The position numbers and the translations under genes were made by a program. DNA of 64,000 nt from Deinococcus aestuarii (GTDB lineage Bacteria; Deinococcota; Deinococci; Deinococcales; Deinococcaceae). Positions within the stretch are counted from its first letter, which is position 1. Every line of letters begins with the position of its first letter. Below, piece by piece: positions 42,885 through 52,054 of the stretch. The notes beneath the pieces are model-generated. The model ran no database searches, was not told the origin of the DNA, and was given only the letters and a program-made list of their open reading frames with translations. Where the stretch lies: the NCBI RefSeq assembly GCF_018863415.1, contig NZ_JAHKSN010000003.1, forward strand, positions 1 through 64,000, read 5' to 3'.

Positions 42885-43555
42885 AGTTCCTCCTGCTGGC
42901 CGCCCTGCTCGCCCTCCCCGCGGGAAGGGTGGGTGGGGCGGCCTCTTCCTCCCAGGTGAGCCGAGTGACCCTGAACGCCGAGCTGATCGAGGCCGCCGGT
43001 CGTGGGGACGCGGGGGCGGTCCGCGCCCTGCTGGCCCGCGGCGCGTCCCCGGGTGCCCGCCGGGCCGATGGCCGCACCGCCCTGACCGCCGCCGCGCTGG
43101 GCGATCACGTGGCGGTGGCCCGCCTCCTCGTGGACGCCGGGGCCGACCCTGACCCCCAGGATCAGGCACGGAACAACGCGCTGCTCGTGACGGGTGAGAC
43201 GGGCAGCGTGGCGATGCTGCGCGAGGTGCTGCGGGCGGGGCCGGACCTCACGCGCACGAACCGCTTCGGCGGCACCGCCCTCATTCCGGCGGCGGACCGC
43301 GGCCACGTCGAGTACGTGCGCGAGCTTCTCAAGACGGGGGTCAACGTCGACCACGTGAACAACCTGGGCTGGACCGCCCTGCTGGAGGCGGTGCTCCTCG
43401 GGGACGGGGGCCCGCGTCACACCGAGATCGTCCGGCTGCTGCTCGCGGCGGGGGCGACTTCCGACCTGGCGGACCGTGACGGGGTGACCGCCCTGGAACA
43501 CGCGCGGCGCCGCGGCTACGGCGGGATGGTGGCCCTCCTGGCGGCGGCACACTGA
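42881..43555 (+). CDS. Exported ankyrin-repeat protein
   Basis: This 224-residue protein has a short signal peptide (KFLLLAALLALPAG) and about five ankyrin repeats: LIEAAGRGDAGAVRALLARGASPGARRADGRTALTAAALGDHVAVARLLVDAGADPD, then RFGGTALIPAADRGHVEYVRELL and NNLGWTALLEA. It probably works as a periplasmic protein-binding module. Its GTG overlaps the glcG-like stop (GTGA), so it is translated with that gene. The catalase-linked periplasmic ankyrin proteins of other bacteria are a loose analogue. Confidence 0.9.
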   Translation: MKFLLLAALLALPAGRVGGAASSSQVSRVTLNAELIEAAGRGDAGAVRALLARGASPGARRADGRTALTAAALGDHVAVARLLVDAGADPDPQDQARNNALLVTGETGSVAMLREVLRAGPDLTRTNRFGGTALIPAADRGHVEYVRELLKTGVNVDHVNNLGWTALLEAVLLGDGGPRHTEIVRLLLAAGATSDLADRDGVTALEHARRRGYGGMVALLAAAH

Positions 43556-44040
43556 TCCGGGGGTGAGCAGGTCTGGTGGACGGGCTCCCGGGGGTGGGTG
43601 GCTGTCGTGGGCTTCGGGGAGAGGAACGCTGGTCCGTTCGCCCCACCGGACCGGAGCGCGTGCCCGGTGCGGAACCGGGCGCCCGGCTCGCCGCCCGGCG
43701 TGAGGCGGACCTGCGCGCCGCAGTCCCGCGAGGCCACCCGCCGCACGAGGAAGCCCGTGGAAACGGGGGGATGGGTCCGGGTCCCGGCGCCGGGATAGGC
43801 GGGGCGCGGGGTCCGGCAGGGGGCGACGAGAGGCGCCCGCTTCCGGGGCTCCGCAGCATCTCCTTGCGGCCACGACCCGGGTCCACCGCCCTCCCACGAG
43901 CACGCCGGGCGGGGACGCTTCCCGTCTTCGTCAGGTCAGTTGGCGAAGCGCTCCTGTGCGCTCATCTGTCTGAAACAATGTGCGGGGTGGCGCGGTCGCC
44001 CGGAGGGTGAGGACGACCCGGACCGCAAGGAGGAGGCAAC
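43556..44040. other. Gene-free stretch between ankyrin gene and SDR
   Basis: These 485 bp are very GC-rich and hold open frames on both strands without family matches. An AT-richer patch near 43960-43985 precedes the SDR and may be its promoter, but no clear hexamers are visible. Confidence 0.5.
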
Positions 44041-44865
44041 ATGGACCCGTTCGGCTCGGAGATGAGGACCCCACGCCTGCGGGGCCGCGTGGTGGTCGTG
44101 ACCGGAGCGGCCGGCGGCATCGGCCGGGCCGTCGCCCTGATGGCCGCGGGGGAGGGCGCCCGCCTGGTCCTCGCGGACGTCGACCGCGGGGGCGGTGAGG
44201 AGACGGCCCGGGCTCTCTCGGGCGGGGGCGGGGAGGCCCTGTTCGTGCCCTGCGACGTGTCCGACGCGGCCCAGGTTCGCCACCTGATGGACGAGGCCAG
44301 CCGCCACTTCGGCGGCCTCGACGTGCTGGTCAACAACGCCGGGATCGCGGGCGACGCCGTGCCGCTGCACGACCTCGACCCCGACGCCTGGGACCGGGTG
44401 ATCGCCGTCAACCTGCGCGGGCCCTTCCTGTGCGCGAAGTACGCCCTGCCCCTCCTGATGCGGGGCGGTGGGGGCGTGATCGTGAACGTCGCCTCGACCT
44501 ACGGCCTGATCGGCGCGCCCCTCGCCCCGGCGTACTGCGCCTCCAAGGGGGGCCTCGTGAATCTCACCCGCCAGCTCGCCGTGGACTACGGGGGGCGGGG
44601 CGTCCGCGTGAACGCGGTCTGCCCGGGCTACGTCGACACCGACATGGGCGGGCACCGCGCCCGGCTCCCCGAGGCCGAACGTCAGGCCGCCCAACAAAGA
44701 CGCGAGGCGAACGCGGCCCGCCAGCCCCTCGGCCGCCAGGCCCACGCCGACGAGATCGCCCGCGCCGTCGTGTTCCTGGCCTCGGGTGACAGCTCGTTCA
44801 TGACGGGCTCGGTCGTCACGGTCGACGGGGGCTGCACCGCCACCTTCAACCACGGCACAGGCTGA
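44041..44865 (+). CDS. Short-chain dehydrogenase/reductase
   Basis: This 274-residue classical SDR has VVVTGAAGGIGRAVAL (cofactor), LADVD suggesting NAD(H), DVLVNNAGIAG, NVASTYGLIGAPLAPAYCASKGG with the Ser, Tyr and Lys, and VNAVCPGYVDTDM. An insert of about ten residues (RLPEAERQAAQQRREANA) precedes the usual RxxxxxEIA segment. AAGGAGGAGGCAAC lies before the ATG. It is convergent with an alcohol dehydrogenase gene. Substrate unknown. Confidence 0.9.
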   Translation: MDPFGSEMRTPRLRGRVVVVTGAAGGIGRAVALMAAGEGARLVLADVDRGGGEETARALSGGGGEALFVPCDVSDAAQVRHLMDEASRHFGGLDVLVNNAGIAGDAVPLHDLDPDAWDRVIAVNLRGPFLCAKYALPLLMRGGGGVIVNVASTYGLIGAPLAPAYCASKGGLVNLTRQLAVDYGGRGVRVNAVCPGYVDTDMGGHRARLPEAERQAAQQRREANAARQPLGRQAHADEIARAVVFLASGDSSFMTGSVVTVDGGCTATFNHGTG

Positions 44866-44917
44866 GCCCCGGTGGCCGTGCGGAGGGCGCGGGGGCACTT
44901 CCGGGCAGCCCGGGGGA

Positions 44918-45973
44918 TCAGGCGCCCTGCCCCGCGGAAAGCTCGACCACCGTCACGCCCGCACCCGGGAAGCGGTCCATCGTCACCAGAGCGTCCGGGG
45001 CGTCCTCCAGCCCGATCCTGCGGCCGATCAGGCGCTCCGGCCGCAGGGCCCCCCGCTCGATCAATCCCAGCATCTCGGGGTAGGCGTGCGCGGCCATGCC
45101 GTGGCTGCCGTAAATCTCCAGCTCCCGCGCGATCACCCGGTCCATCGGAAGCGGGGGATGCCGCTGCTCGCCCAGCAGGAGCCCCACCTGCACGTGCCGC
45201 CCCCGGGTTCGCAGGCTCTCGACGGACTGGAAGCACGTCTGCGGGTGTCCCAGCGCGTCGAGCGACACGCGCACTCCCCCGGCGGTCAGGTCCCGGATCG
45301 CTCCCACCACGTCCGGGGTCGTGCGGCTGTTGAGAACCACCTCGGCCCCGAGTTCGCGGGCCAGCGCCAGTTTCTCGTCGTCGATGTCCACCGCGACCAC
45401 CCGCGCCCCGACCGCCGCGGCGATCATCACGGCCGAGAGCCCCACCCCGCCGCAGCCGTGCACCGCCACCCACTCCCCGGCCCGCACCCGTCCCTGCTGA
45501 ACCACCGCCCGGAAGGACGTGGCGAAGCGGCACCCCAGGCTCGCCGCCGTCACGAAGTCGAGCGCGTCCGGCAGCCGCACGAGGTTCCCCTCCGCGTGGT
45601 GCAGGGCCACGTACTCGGCGAAGGAGCCCCAGTGGGTGAAGCCGGGCTGAAACTGGCGCTCGCACACCTGCTGATGTCCCGAGCGGCACTCCGGGCAGCG
45701 CCCGCACCCCGAGACGAAGGGCACGGTCACCCGGTCGCCCACCCGCCAGCCCCGCACGCCCCGCCCCACCGCTACCACCGTCCCGGCGAGTTCGTGACCG
45801 GGCACGTGGGGCAGGGTGATGTCGGGGTCGTGGCCCATCCACCCGTGCCAGTCGCTGCGGCACACGCCCGTCGCGCCGACCTGAACGACCACGCCATCGA
45901 CCGGGGGTGTGGGGTCGGGGACGGTGACGAGTTCGGGGCGGGCTCTGAACTCGCGGTACAAGGCGGCTCGCAT
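44918..45973 (-). CDS. Zinc-dependent alcohol dehydrogenase (MDR family)
   Basis: This 351-residue enzyme has catalytic zinc ligands in [14 protein letters not shown] and [15 protein letters not shown]. The structural zinc lobe [15 protein letters not shown] has all four Cys, and the NAD-binding motif is GCGGVGLSA. It oxidises an alcohol or polyol; the substrate is not evident. The ATG at 45973 has TACAGT (45986-45981, minus) 7 nt upstream, indicating a leaderless mRNA. It also lies only 25 bp after the amidase stop, so read-through from that operon is possible. Confidence 0.92.
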   Translation of the reverse strand: MRAALYREFRARPELVTVPDPTPPVDGVVVQVGATGVCRSDWHGWMGHDPDITLPHVPGHELAGTVVAVGRGVRGWRVGDRVTVPFVSGCGRCPECRSGHQQVCERQFQPGFTHWGSFAEYVALHHAEGNLVRLPDALDFVTAASLGCRFATSFRAVVQQGRVRAGEWVAVHGCGGVGLSAVMIAAAVGARVVAVDIDDEKLALARELGAEVVLNSRTTPDVVGAIRDLTAGGVRVSLDALGHPQTCFQSVESLRTRGRHVQVGLLLGEQRHPPLPMDRVIARELEIYGSHGMAAHAYPEMLGLIERGALRPERLIGRRIGLEDAPDALVTMDRFPGAGVTVVELSAGQGA

Positions 45974-45998
45974 GGGGCTGACTGTAGCGGGTGGGGGG

Positions 45999-47345
45999 TC
46001 AGGCGGGGTCGGGGGGCCGCCGCACGCTTCCCAGGAGCCCCTCCAGCCTGCCGCCCAGCCACAGCGCCAGCGCGTCCTCCCCGGCAGGTGTGACGATCTG
46101 GAGGCCGACCGGCAGCCCCGCCCGGTCAAAGCCCCCGTTCACGCTGTGGGCCGGAAAGCCCGTGAGGTTGTGCGGCCCGGTGCGCCGCGCCTCCGCCGCG
46201 CCCTCGCCCTCCACCACCGCCGGATCCTCCTGCGGGGCGACCCAGGGAGCGGTCGGGGTCAGGATGGCCTCGACCTCCCCGAAGACCCGTGCGAAGCTGC
46301 GGGCCAGGTGGCGGCGGTACTGCCCGGCGCGCACGTGCGTCACGGCGGGCACCGCAAAGCCGAGTTCGAGCTGGGCGCGGGTGGCGGGGGCGTAGTCCTC
46401 CGGCCGTTCCGCGATCCAGCGGGCGTGAACCGCGCTCGCCTCGGGAAGCAGGACGTTCAGCAGCGCGGCGTCGGCGAGGTCGAGCCCCGGCACCTCAACG
46501 TCGGTCACGACGGCGCCCACCTCCCGCAATACCCCGCAGGCCCGGCCGAACACGTCCCTCACCCCGGCCTCCACCTCCGCCCCCTCGGTGTGGGTCCGCA
46601 GCACCCCCACCCGCAGCCCGCTCAGGTCCCGTTCCAGCGCGAAGGAGCGCCCCGTCAGCACCTCCAGCAGCACCCGCGCGTCCTCGCTCGTGCGGGCGAG
46701 GGGACCCGCGTGGTCGAGGGACCACGAGAGGGGGAAAACCCCGTCCAGCTCCACCAGCCCATAACTCGGCTTGAGCCCCGCCACCCCGCAGTAGGCCGCC
46801 GGGATGCGGATCGAGCCGCCCGTATCCGTCCCCACCGCCGCGAAGCACAGCCCCGCCGCGACTGCCGCCGCCGAGCCCCCGCTTGACCCGCCCGCCGTGC
46901 GCGACACGTCCCAGGGGTTGTTCGTCTGCCCGTGGTCCGGGTGGACGATCCCGTAGGCGAACTCCAGCAGGTTCGTCTTGCCGACGAGCACCGCGCCCGC
47001 CGTCTCTAACCGGGTCGTGACGGCCGCGTCCCGCTCGGGCACATGGTCCGCCCAGATGCGCGAGCCGCAGGTCGTGGGCACCCCCGCCACGTCCACGAGG
47101 TCCTTGAGGGCGACGGGGACCCCGTGCAGCGGCCCCCGGTCCAGGCCGCCGCGCAACTCCGCCTCGGCCCGCTCTGCCTCCAGAAGCGCCCGCTCCGCCG
47201 TGACGGTGATGAAGGCGTTCAGGACGGGGTTCAGCCGTTCTATACGTTCCAGGGTAAACCGCGTGACCTCACCGGGAGAGAGGGAGCCGTCCCGGTAACG
47301 CCTGCCCAGCTCGGCGACGGAGAGGAAGAGCACGTCGTCATCCAC
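45999..47345 (-). CDS. Amidase-signature-family amidohydrolase (AtzE/GatA-like)
   Basis: This 448-residue amidase has the Ser-cisSer-Lys triad: Lys81 in [12 protein letters not shown], Ser155 in [11 protein letters not shown] and Ser178 in [12 protein letters not shown]. It hydrolyses an amide, carbamoyl or biuret-type bond. The gene overlaps by 8 bp a small GatC/AtzG-like gene, the arrangement of AtzE-AtzG 1-carboxybiuret hydrolases. No GatB is present, so a tRNA role is unlikely. The operon also holds a Dpp-type binding protein upstream, so the amide is probably imported. Confidence 0.9.
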   Translation of the reverse strand: MDDDVLFLSVAELGRRYRDGSLSPGEVTRFTLERIERLNPVLNAFITVTAERALLEAERAEAELRGGLDRGPLHGVPVALKDLVDVAGVPTTCGSRIWADHVPERDAAVTTRLETAGAVLVGKTNLLEFAYGIVHPDHGQTNNPWDVSRTAGGSSGGSAAAVAAGLCFAAVGTDTGGSIRIPAAYCGVAGLKPSYGLVELDGVFPLSWSLDHAGPLARTSEDARVLLEVLTGRSFALERDLSGLRVGVLRTHTEGAEVEAGVRDVFGRACGVLREVGAVVTDVEVPGLDLADAALLNVLLPEASAVHARWIAERPEDYAPATRAQLELGFAVPAVTHVRAGQYRRHLARSFARVFGEVEAILTPTAPWVAPQEDPAVVEGEGAAEARRTGPHNLTGFPAHSVNGGFDRAGLPVGLQIVTPAGEDALALWLGGRLEGLLGSVRRPPDPA

Positions 47346-47532
47346 GGCGCTCCTCCGGCCAGGGCGGGCCCAGGGCGCTCAGCGGACCGAGGTCGAGTGC
47401 GGCGATCCGCGCGTCCCCCTCCAGGACCGACTGGAGCAGCGGCACGAGGTCCGCCGCCCGTTCCGGGGGTAACTCCAGTCCGGCGAGGCGGGCGAGCCTC
47501 CACACGAGGTCCGGCGTCAGGTCCTCGCTCAT
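47338..47532 (-). CDS. AtzG/GatC-like small amidase partner
   Basis: This 64-residue protein reads LTPDLVWRLARLAGLELPPERAADLVPLLQSVLEG and ends with LDLGPLSALGPPWPE. It has two predicted helices plus the acidic-aromatic tail of GatC-like and DUF4089 (AtzG) proteins that wrap the amidase. Its start overlaps the stop of the binding-protein gene (ATGA) and its stop region overlaps the amidase start by 8 bp. Co-translation makes a 1:1 complex with the amidase probable. Confidence 0.8.
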   Translation of the reverse strand: MSEDLTPDLVWRLARLAGLELPPERAADLVPLLQSVLEGDARIAALDLGPLSALGPPWPEERRG

Positions 47533-49118
47533 TTGGCGAGGTAGGTATTGACGAAGACGTTGTTGCCCAGGGGCGTCTGCACGAAGCCGCGCACGTTCTT
47601 CGCCAGCGCCACCGGGAAGGGCTGCTCGTACAGGAAGACCATCGGGGCGGCGTTCACGTAGAGGTTCTGGATGCGCTTGTAGAGGGCCGCGCGCCGCGCG
47701 GGGTCGGTCTCGCGCTGGCTCTGGGCGAAGAGGCTGTCCACCTCTTTACTTTGAAACCCCGTGTGGAAGGACTCGGCGGAGCTGTAGACCGCCGCGTAGG
47801 CCGTGAGTTCGTTGGGATCGGCGATGTCGTCGTTCCAGTAGTTCATCTGCATCTGGAAGTCGTTCGCCTGGTAGCGCCCGTTGGCGGTCGCGCTCTCAAG
47901 CTGTTCGATCTTGAGCTGAACGCCGAGTTGCCCCCACATCTGCTGAAGGGCGGTCGCCAGCGCGAGTTGATCCGCGTTCCCCGCCACGACCTGGAGGGAG
48001 AGGGACAGGCCCGGCTTCGCCCCCGAGGCCGCGAAAAGCTGCTTGGCCTTGTTCAGGTCGAACGTGTACGTGTTCTGCGGCGAGAAAAGGGGCGTGGCGC
48101 TCGACAGGTACGACCCCATCGGCTTGCCGTTCCCGAAGGTCACGAGCCCGATCAGGGCCTTCTTGTCCGTCGCGTAGTTCAGCGCCTGCCGCAGCTTGAC
48201 GTTGGCGAGCGGATTGGCCGACCCGTCCTTGAGCCTCGGGCGGTTGTTGAGCACCACGAACGTCACCCGCGTCGAGGGGAAGAGCTGCATGTTGAGCTTG
48301 GGATTGGCCTTGAGCTCCGCCACCCGCGAGAAGGGGATGAACTCGGCGCCCTGCAACTCGCCCGCCTGGAGTTTGAGGATGCGGGTATTGTCGTCGGGGA
48401 TGATCTCGAAGCGCACGGCGTCGAGGTACGGCAGGGGCTGGCCGTCCGCCCCCTTCTGCCAGTAACGCGGGTTGCGCTTGAGGGTCATGGAGGAGCCGCG
48501 CTTCCACTCGCTCAGGACGAAGGGGCCGGAGCCGACCGGCCTCTCCCCCACCGCCCGCGCCCGCTCGGCGTCCGTCTTGCCGGGCGCGTTCGCATAGAGC
48601 TTGCGGGGCACGATGGCCGAGTTGAAGGTCGCCAGCGCCGCCGTGAGGGAGGGGTCGGGGTTCTTGAGGGAGAGCACGACCTGATTGCCCCTCGCCGTCA
48701 CGCTGGCGATGCTCCCGAGCAGGAAGTTCCACGCCCCGTTGTCGGGCTTGCGCGCCCGGTCGAGCGAGAACTTCACGTCGTCGGCGGTCACGGGCGAGCC
48801 GTCCGAAAAGGTCACGCCGGGGCGGAGGGTGAGAGTCAAGGTCTTCCCGTCCCCCGAGAAGCCGTAACTCGACGCCAGGCCGGGCCGCAGCCCCTTGCCC
48901 CCCGGCCCCGTCTGGATCAGCGTGTCGTAGAGGTTGGTCAGAATCCAGATGTCGAGGTTCGCGTCCGTGAACACCGGGTCGAGCAGCAGCGAATCCGCGT
49001 AGCGCCCGTACGTCAGCGTGCCGCCGCGCTGCGGGGCCGGAGTCTGTGCGCTCAGGCTGACGGAGGCGAGCAGGCAGGAAGCGAGCAAGAGGGTGGCGCG
49101 GCCAGGAAGGGTTCGCAT
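47529..49118 (-). CDS. Dpp/Opp-type ABC substrate-binding protein, copy 1
   Basis: This 529-residue family-5 binding protein has a signal peptide (LLLASCLLASVSLSA) and RGGTLTYGRYADSLLLDP, then LWILTNLYDTLIQ-like text, LRPGVTFSDGSPVTADDVKFSLDRAR, SGPFVLSEWKRGSSMTLKRNPRYW, RFEIIPDDNTRILKLQAGELQGAEF and IKNLY-type ends. It captures an oligopeptide or similar nitrogen compound in the periplasm. It is closely related to the divergent copy at 49373. GGAGGCTGCCC precedes the ATG. It heads the amidase arm of the locus. Confidence 0.93.
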   Translation of the reverse strand: MRTLPGRATLLLASCLLASVSLSAQTPAPQRGGTLTYGRYADSLLLDPVFTDANLDIWILTNLYDTLIQTGPGGKGLRPGLASSYGFSGDGKTLTLTLRPGVTFSDGSPVTADDVKFSLDRARKPDNGAWNFLLGSIASVTARGNQVVLSLKNPDPSLTAALATFNSAIVPRKLYANAPGKTDAERARAVGERPVGSGPFVLSEWKRGSSMTLKRNPRYWQKGADGQPLPYLDAVRFEIIPDDNTRILKLQAGELQGAEFIPFSRVAELKANPKLNMQLFPSTRVTFVVLNNRPRLKDGSANPLANVKLRQALNYATDKKALIGLVTFGNGKPMGSYLSSATPLFSPQNTYTFDLNKAKQLFAASGAKPGLSLSLQVVAGNADQLALATALQQMWGQLGVQLKIEQLESATANGRYQANDFQMQMNYWNDDIADPNELTAYAAVYSSAESFHTGFQSKEVDSLFAQSQRETDPARRAALYKRIQNLYVNAAPMVFLYEQPFPVALAKNVRGFVQTPLGNNVFVNTYLAK

Positions 49119-49154
49119 GGGCAGCCTCCAGAACAGGGGGTGGGACGCGCGGAA

Positions 49155-49297
49155 GTGTTATGCCGAACGGGGCGGGTGTACTGGAAGGAGAGTGGCCCCA
49201 TCGTTGTCCTTTCGGGCGATCCAGGCCATGATTCGTCCAGACATGCCGGTGGCCGCTTGACCACTGCGGAGTCGGCCGTTACAGTCTTCCATAACAC
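49155..49297. promoter_or_regulatory. Divergent control region between the two binding-protein genes
   Basis: The plus strand has TTGACC (49257-49262), 17 bp, TACAGT (49280-49285) as a good promoter for copy 2. CATAACAC occurs at 49290-49297 on the plus strand and at 49162-49155 on the minus strand, pointing at each gene, and may be a shared operator. The GntR regulator encoded at 54.9 kb is a candidate binder. Confidence 0.55.
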
Positions 49298-49372
49298 CCT
49301 CATCCTCATGGCGTGACACCTCGGGTGCGCCCGGCGTTCGTTCCCCCCCCGCTCTTGTTCTCGGAGGTCCGC

Positions 49373-50944
49373 ATGAACCGATTCGCCCGCCTGACGCTCG
49401 CCCTCGGTGCCGCCCTGACCCTCGGTTCCTCGCTCGCCGTGACGCGGGGCGGAACGCTGGTGTATGGCCGCTACGCCGACTCGCTCTTTCTCGACCCGGT
49501 GCTCAACGACGCCAACCTCGACATCTGGATTCTGACCAACCTCTACGACACGCTGCTCCAGCCCAGCCCGGACGGCCGCAGTGTCCGGCCCGGCCTCGCC
49601 ACCCGCCAGGTGGTGAGCCCCGACGGCAAGACGATGACGCTGACCCTGCGGCCGGGCATCCGGTTCGCCAACGGCACGCCCATCACCGCCGGGGACGTGA
49701 AGTGGTCCCTCGACCGGGCGCGCAACCCGAATAACGGCGCGTGGAACGGCTCGCTGGCCTCGATCAACTCGATCACCGCCCAGGGCAACACGGTCGTGCT
49801 GAACCTCAAGAACCCCGACCCCACCCTGCCCGCCGCGCTGGCGACCTTCAACGCGGCGATCATGCCGCAAAAGCTCTTCACCGCCGCCCCCGGCGGGACC
49901 GACGCCGAGAAGGCCAAGGCGTTCGCGGAAAAGCCCGTCGGCTCGGGCCCCTTCGTCCTGAGCGAGTGGAAGCGCGGCTCGTACATGGTCCTCAAGCGCA
50001 ACCCCTACTACTGGCAGCGCGGCGAGGACGGCAAGGCCCTGCCGTACCTCGACGCCGTGCGTTTCGAGATCATCCCCGACGACAACACGCGCATCCTCAA
50101 GTTGCAGGCGGGCGAGTTGCAGGGCGCCGAGTTCATCCCGCTCTCGCGCGTGGCGGAGCTGCGGAACAACCCCCGGATCAACATGCAGCTCTTCCCCTCC
50201 ACCAAGGTCAACAACATCCTGATGAACAACCGCCCGAAGCTGAATAGCGGGGCGGCCAACCCGATGTCCGACGTGCGGGTGCGGCAGGCGCTGAACTACG
50301 CGACGAACAAGGACGCCCTGATCCAGGTCGTGACCTACGGGACGGGCAAGCCGATGCGGTCGTACATGTCGGCCACCACGCCGCTGTTCGCCGCGCAGCC
50401 GGGCTACCCCTACGACGTGAACAGGGCCAGGCAGCTCCTCCAGGCGGCGGGCTTCGGCAACGGCTTCGAGGTGACCTGCCTCGCCACCTCGGGGAGCGCC
50501 GACGACCTCGCGCTGCTCACGGCCCTCCAGCAGATGTGGGGGCAGGTCGGCGTGCGGCTCAAGATCGAGCAGCTCGACGCGGCCACGAAGACGGCCCGCT
50601 ACCGCGCCAACGACTTCCAGATGCGGACCGCCGCGTGGACGAACGACATCAACGACCCCAGCCAGATCACGAGCTACTTCGCGATCTACGACAACGTGGA
50701 GAGCCTGCACACCGGCTTCAAGAATGCCGAGGTGGAGAGGCTTTTCGCGCAGAGCCAGGCCGAGACGAGCGCCATCAACCGCGCCTCCCAGTACCGCCGC
50801 ATTCAGGACATCTACATGAAAGCCGCGCCCATCGTCTTCCTGTACGAGACGCCGTACCCGGTCGCGCTGGCGAAGAACGTCCGCAACTTCGTGCAGATTC
50901 CGCTGGGCAACAACATCTTCACGGCCACGTCGCTGGAGAAGTGA
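49373..50944 (+). CDS. Dpp/Opp-type ABC substrate-binding protein, copy 2
   Basis: This 523-residue protein is a paralogue of the divergent copy 1. Shared blocks include RGGTLVYGRYADSLFLDPVLNDANLDIWILTNLYDTLLQ, GDVKWSLDRARNPNNGAWN, SGPFVLSEWKRGSYMVLKRNPYYWQ, FEIIPDDNTRILKLQAGELQGAEFIP and IVFLYETPYPVALAKNVRNFVQIPLGNN. The signal peptide ends near SLAVTRGG. CGGAGGTCC precedes the ATG. It is followed by a terminator and then by the permease and ATPase genes, so it is the high-dose component of the transporter. Confidence 0.94.
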   Translation: MNRFARLTLALGAALTLGSSLAVTRGGTLVYGRYADSLFLDPVLNDANLDIWILTNLYDTLLQPSPDGRSVRPGLATRQVVSPDGKTMTLTLRPGIRFANGTPITAGDVKWSLDRARNPNNGAWNGSLASINSITAQGNTVVLNLKNPDPTLPAALATFNAAIMPQKLFTAAPGGTDAEKAKAFAEKPVGSGPFVLSEWKRGSYMVLKRNPYYWQRGEDGKALPYLDAVRFEIIPDDNTRILKLQAGELQGAEFIPLSRVAELRNNPRINMQLFPSTKVNNILMNNRPKLNSGAANPMSDVRVRQALNYATNKDALIQVVTYGTGKPMRSYMSATTPLFAAQPGYPYDVNRARQLLQAAGFGNGFEVTCLATSGSADDLALLTALQQMWGQVGVRLKIEQLDAATKTARYRANDFQMRTAAWTNDINDPSQITSYFAIYDNVESLHTGFKNAEVERLFAQSQAETSAINRASQYRRIQDIYMKAAPIVFLYETPYPVALAKNVRNFVQIPLGNNIFTATSLEK

Positions 50945-50950
50945 AGAGGG

Positions 50951-50970
50951 GGCTCTGACGAGCCGTTTTT
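50951..50970 (+). terminator. Rho-independent terminator after binding-protein copy 2
   Basis: GGCTC (50951-50955), loop TGAC, GAGCC (50960-50964), G, then TTTTT (50966-50970). The short stem probably allows partial read-through, giving more binding protein than permease. Confidence 0.8.
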
Positions 50971-50990
50971 CTGCACGCCAGGCCCGCTCA

Positions 50991-51046
50991 CCCTCACCCC
51001 GACCTCCCCCCTCTGCCTCGCGGCTTTGCGAGTCAAGGGGGAGGAG
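50991..51046. repeat. CCCTCACCCC-type palindromic repeat, intergenic copy
   Basis: The element starts CCCTCACCCCGA and has outer arms CCTCCCCC (51003-51010) and GGGGGAGG (51037-51044), with a nested CTCGC/GCGAG hairpin (51017-51032). It lies between the terminator and dppB. Related starts occur at 19360 and 22658, inside genes, and CCCCCCTCTG recurs at 57804. Confidence 0.6.
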
Positions 51047-51115
51047 TGAAAAGCTTTTGCCCGGTGCTCCCGTGATGCGGCGCCCACCTTCCGAACCACG
51101 TTCCCAGAGGTTCCT

Positions 51116-52054
51116 ATGCGATGGACCTACGTCCTCACGCGCCTGCTGCAAATGATTCCCACGCTGATTCTCGCGGCGGTGCTGGTGTTCATCCTGGTGC
51201 GGCTGCTGCCCGGCGACCCGGCGAGCGCCATCCTGGGCGACCGCGCCACGCCCGAGATCGTGGAGCGCACCCGGCGTGAACTCGGCCTCGATCAGCCGCT
51301 GGTCGTGCAGTTCGCGCGGTTCGCCGGGCGGCTGCTCCAGGGCGATTTCGGGATCAGCACCAGCCTCAAGGTGCCCGTGCTGCGACTCATCGCCGAGCGG
51401 CTGCCCGTCACGCTGTTTCTCACCGTGTACGCCGCCGTCCTGGGGGCGCTGCTGGCGGTGCCGCTCGCGGTGCTGGCGGCGGTGCGGAGGAACACCTGGG
51501 TGGACGGGGTGATCCGGGCGGTCTTTCAGGTCGGCCTCTCGCTGCCGGTGTTCTACATCGCCCTGCAACTGCTCACCCTGCTGGGCGCGCGGCTGGGGTG
51601 GTTTCCCATCGGCGGGTACGGTGAGACCTTCGGCGAGCACCTGTACTACCTCTTCCTGCCTGCCCTGACGCTGGGCTTCAACCTCGCGGCGGTGCTCATG
51701 CGGACCCTGCGCGCCTCGGTGATCGAGGTGCTGACCGCCGAGTACGTGGATTTTGCAAGAGCAAAAGGGTTGCGTTCGCGGGTGATCATGACGCGGCACG
51801 TCCTGAGGAACGCGATGATCTCCACCGTCACGCTGCTCGGGCTGAACATCGGGGCGCTGATCGGCGGGGCGGTGATCACCGAGAGCGTGTTCGCCATCCC
51901 GGGCGTCGGGCGGCTGATGGTGGACGCGATCTTCGGGCGCGATTATCCGGTGATCCAGGGGTTGACGCTGATGTTCGCGGTGCTCGTCTCCCTCGTCTTC
52001 CTGATGACCGACCTCGTGCACGCCCGCCTCGACCCGAGGGCGCAACATGCTTAG
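51116..52054 (+). CDS. dppB: ABC transporter permease, DppB type
   Basis: This 312-residue membrane protein has six hydrophobic segments and the DppB/OppB landmarks: ILVRLLPGDPASAILGDRATPEIVERTRRELGLDQPL near the N-terminus and the coupling loop EYVDFARAKGLRSRVIMTRHVLRNAMISTVTLLG. It forms half the channel. The ATG overlaps nothing upstream and follows GAGGTTCCT. Its stop overlaps dppC by 8 bp. Confidence 0.94.
   Translation: MRWTYVLTRLLQMIPTLILAAVLVFILVRLLPGDPASAILGDRATPEIVERTRRELGLDQPLVVQFARFAGRLLQGDFGISTSLKVPVLRLIAERLPVTLFLTVYAAVLGALLAVPLAVLAAVRRNTWVDGVIRAVFQVGLSLPVFYIALQLLTLLGARLGWFPIGGYGETFGEHLYYLFLPALTLGFNLAAVLMRTLRASVIEVLTAEYVDFARAKGLRSRVIMTRHVLRNAMISTVTLLGLNIGALIGGAVITESVFAIPGVGRLMVDAIFGRDYPVIQGLTLMFAVLVSLVFLMTDLVHARLDPRAQHA

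Noticed and set aside
45999..47532. GatCA tRNA amidotransferase subunits
   Set aside because: No gatB nearby, the setting is a transporter operon, and the small subunit is closer in style to AtzG/DUF4089.
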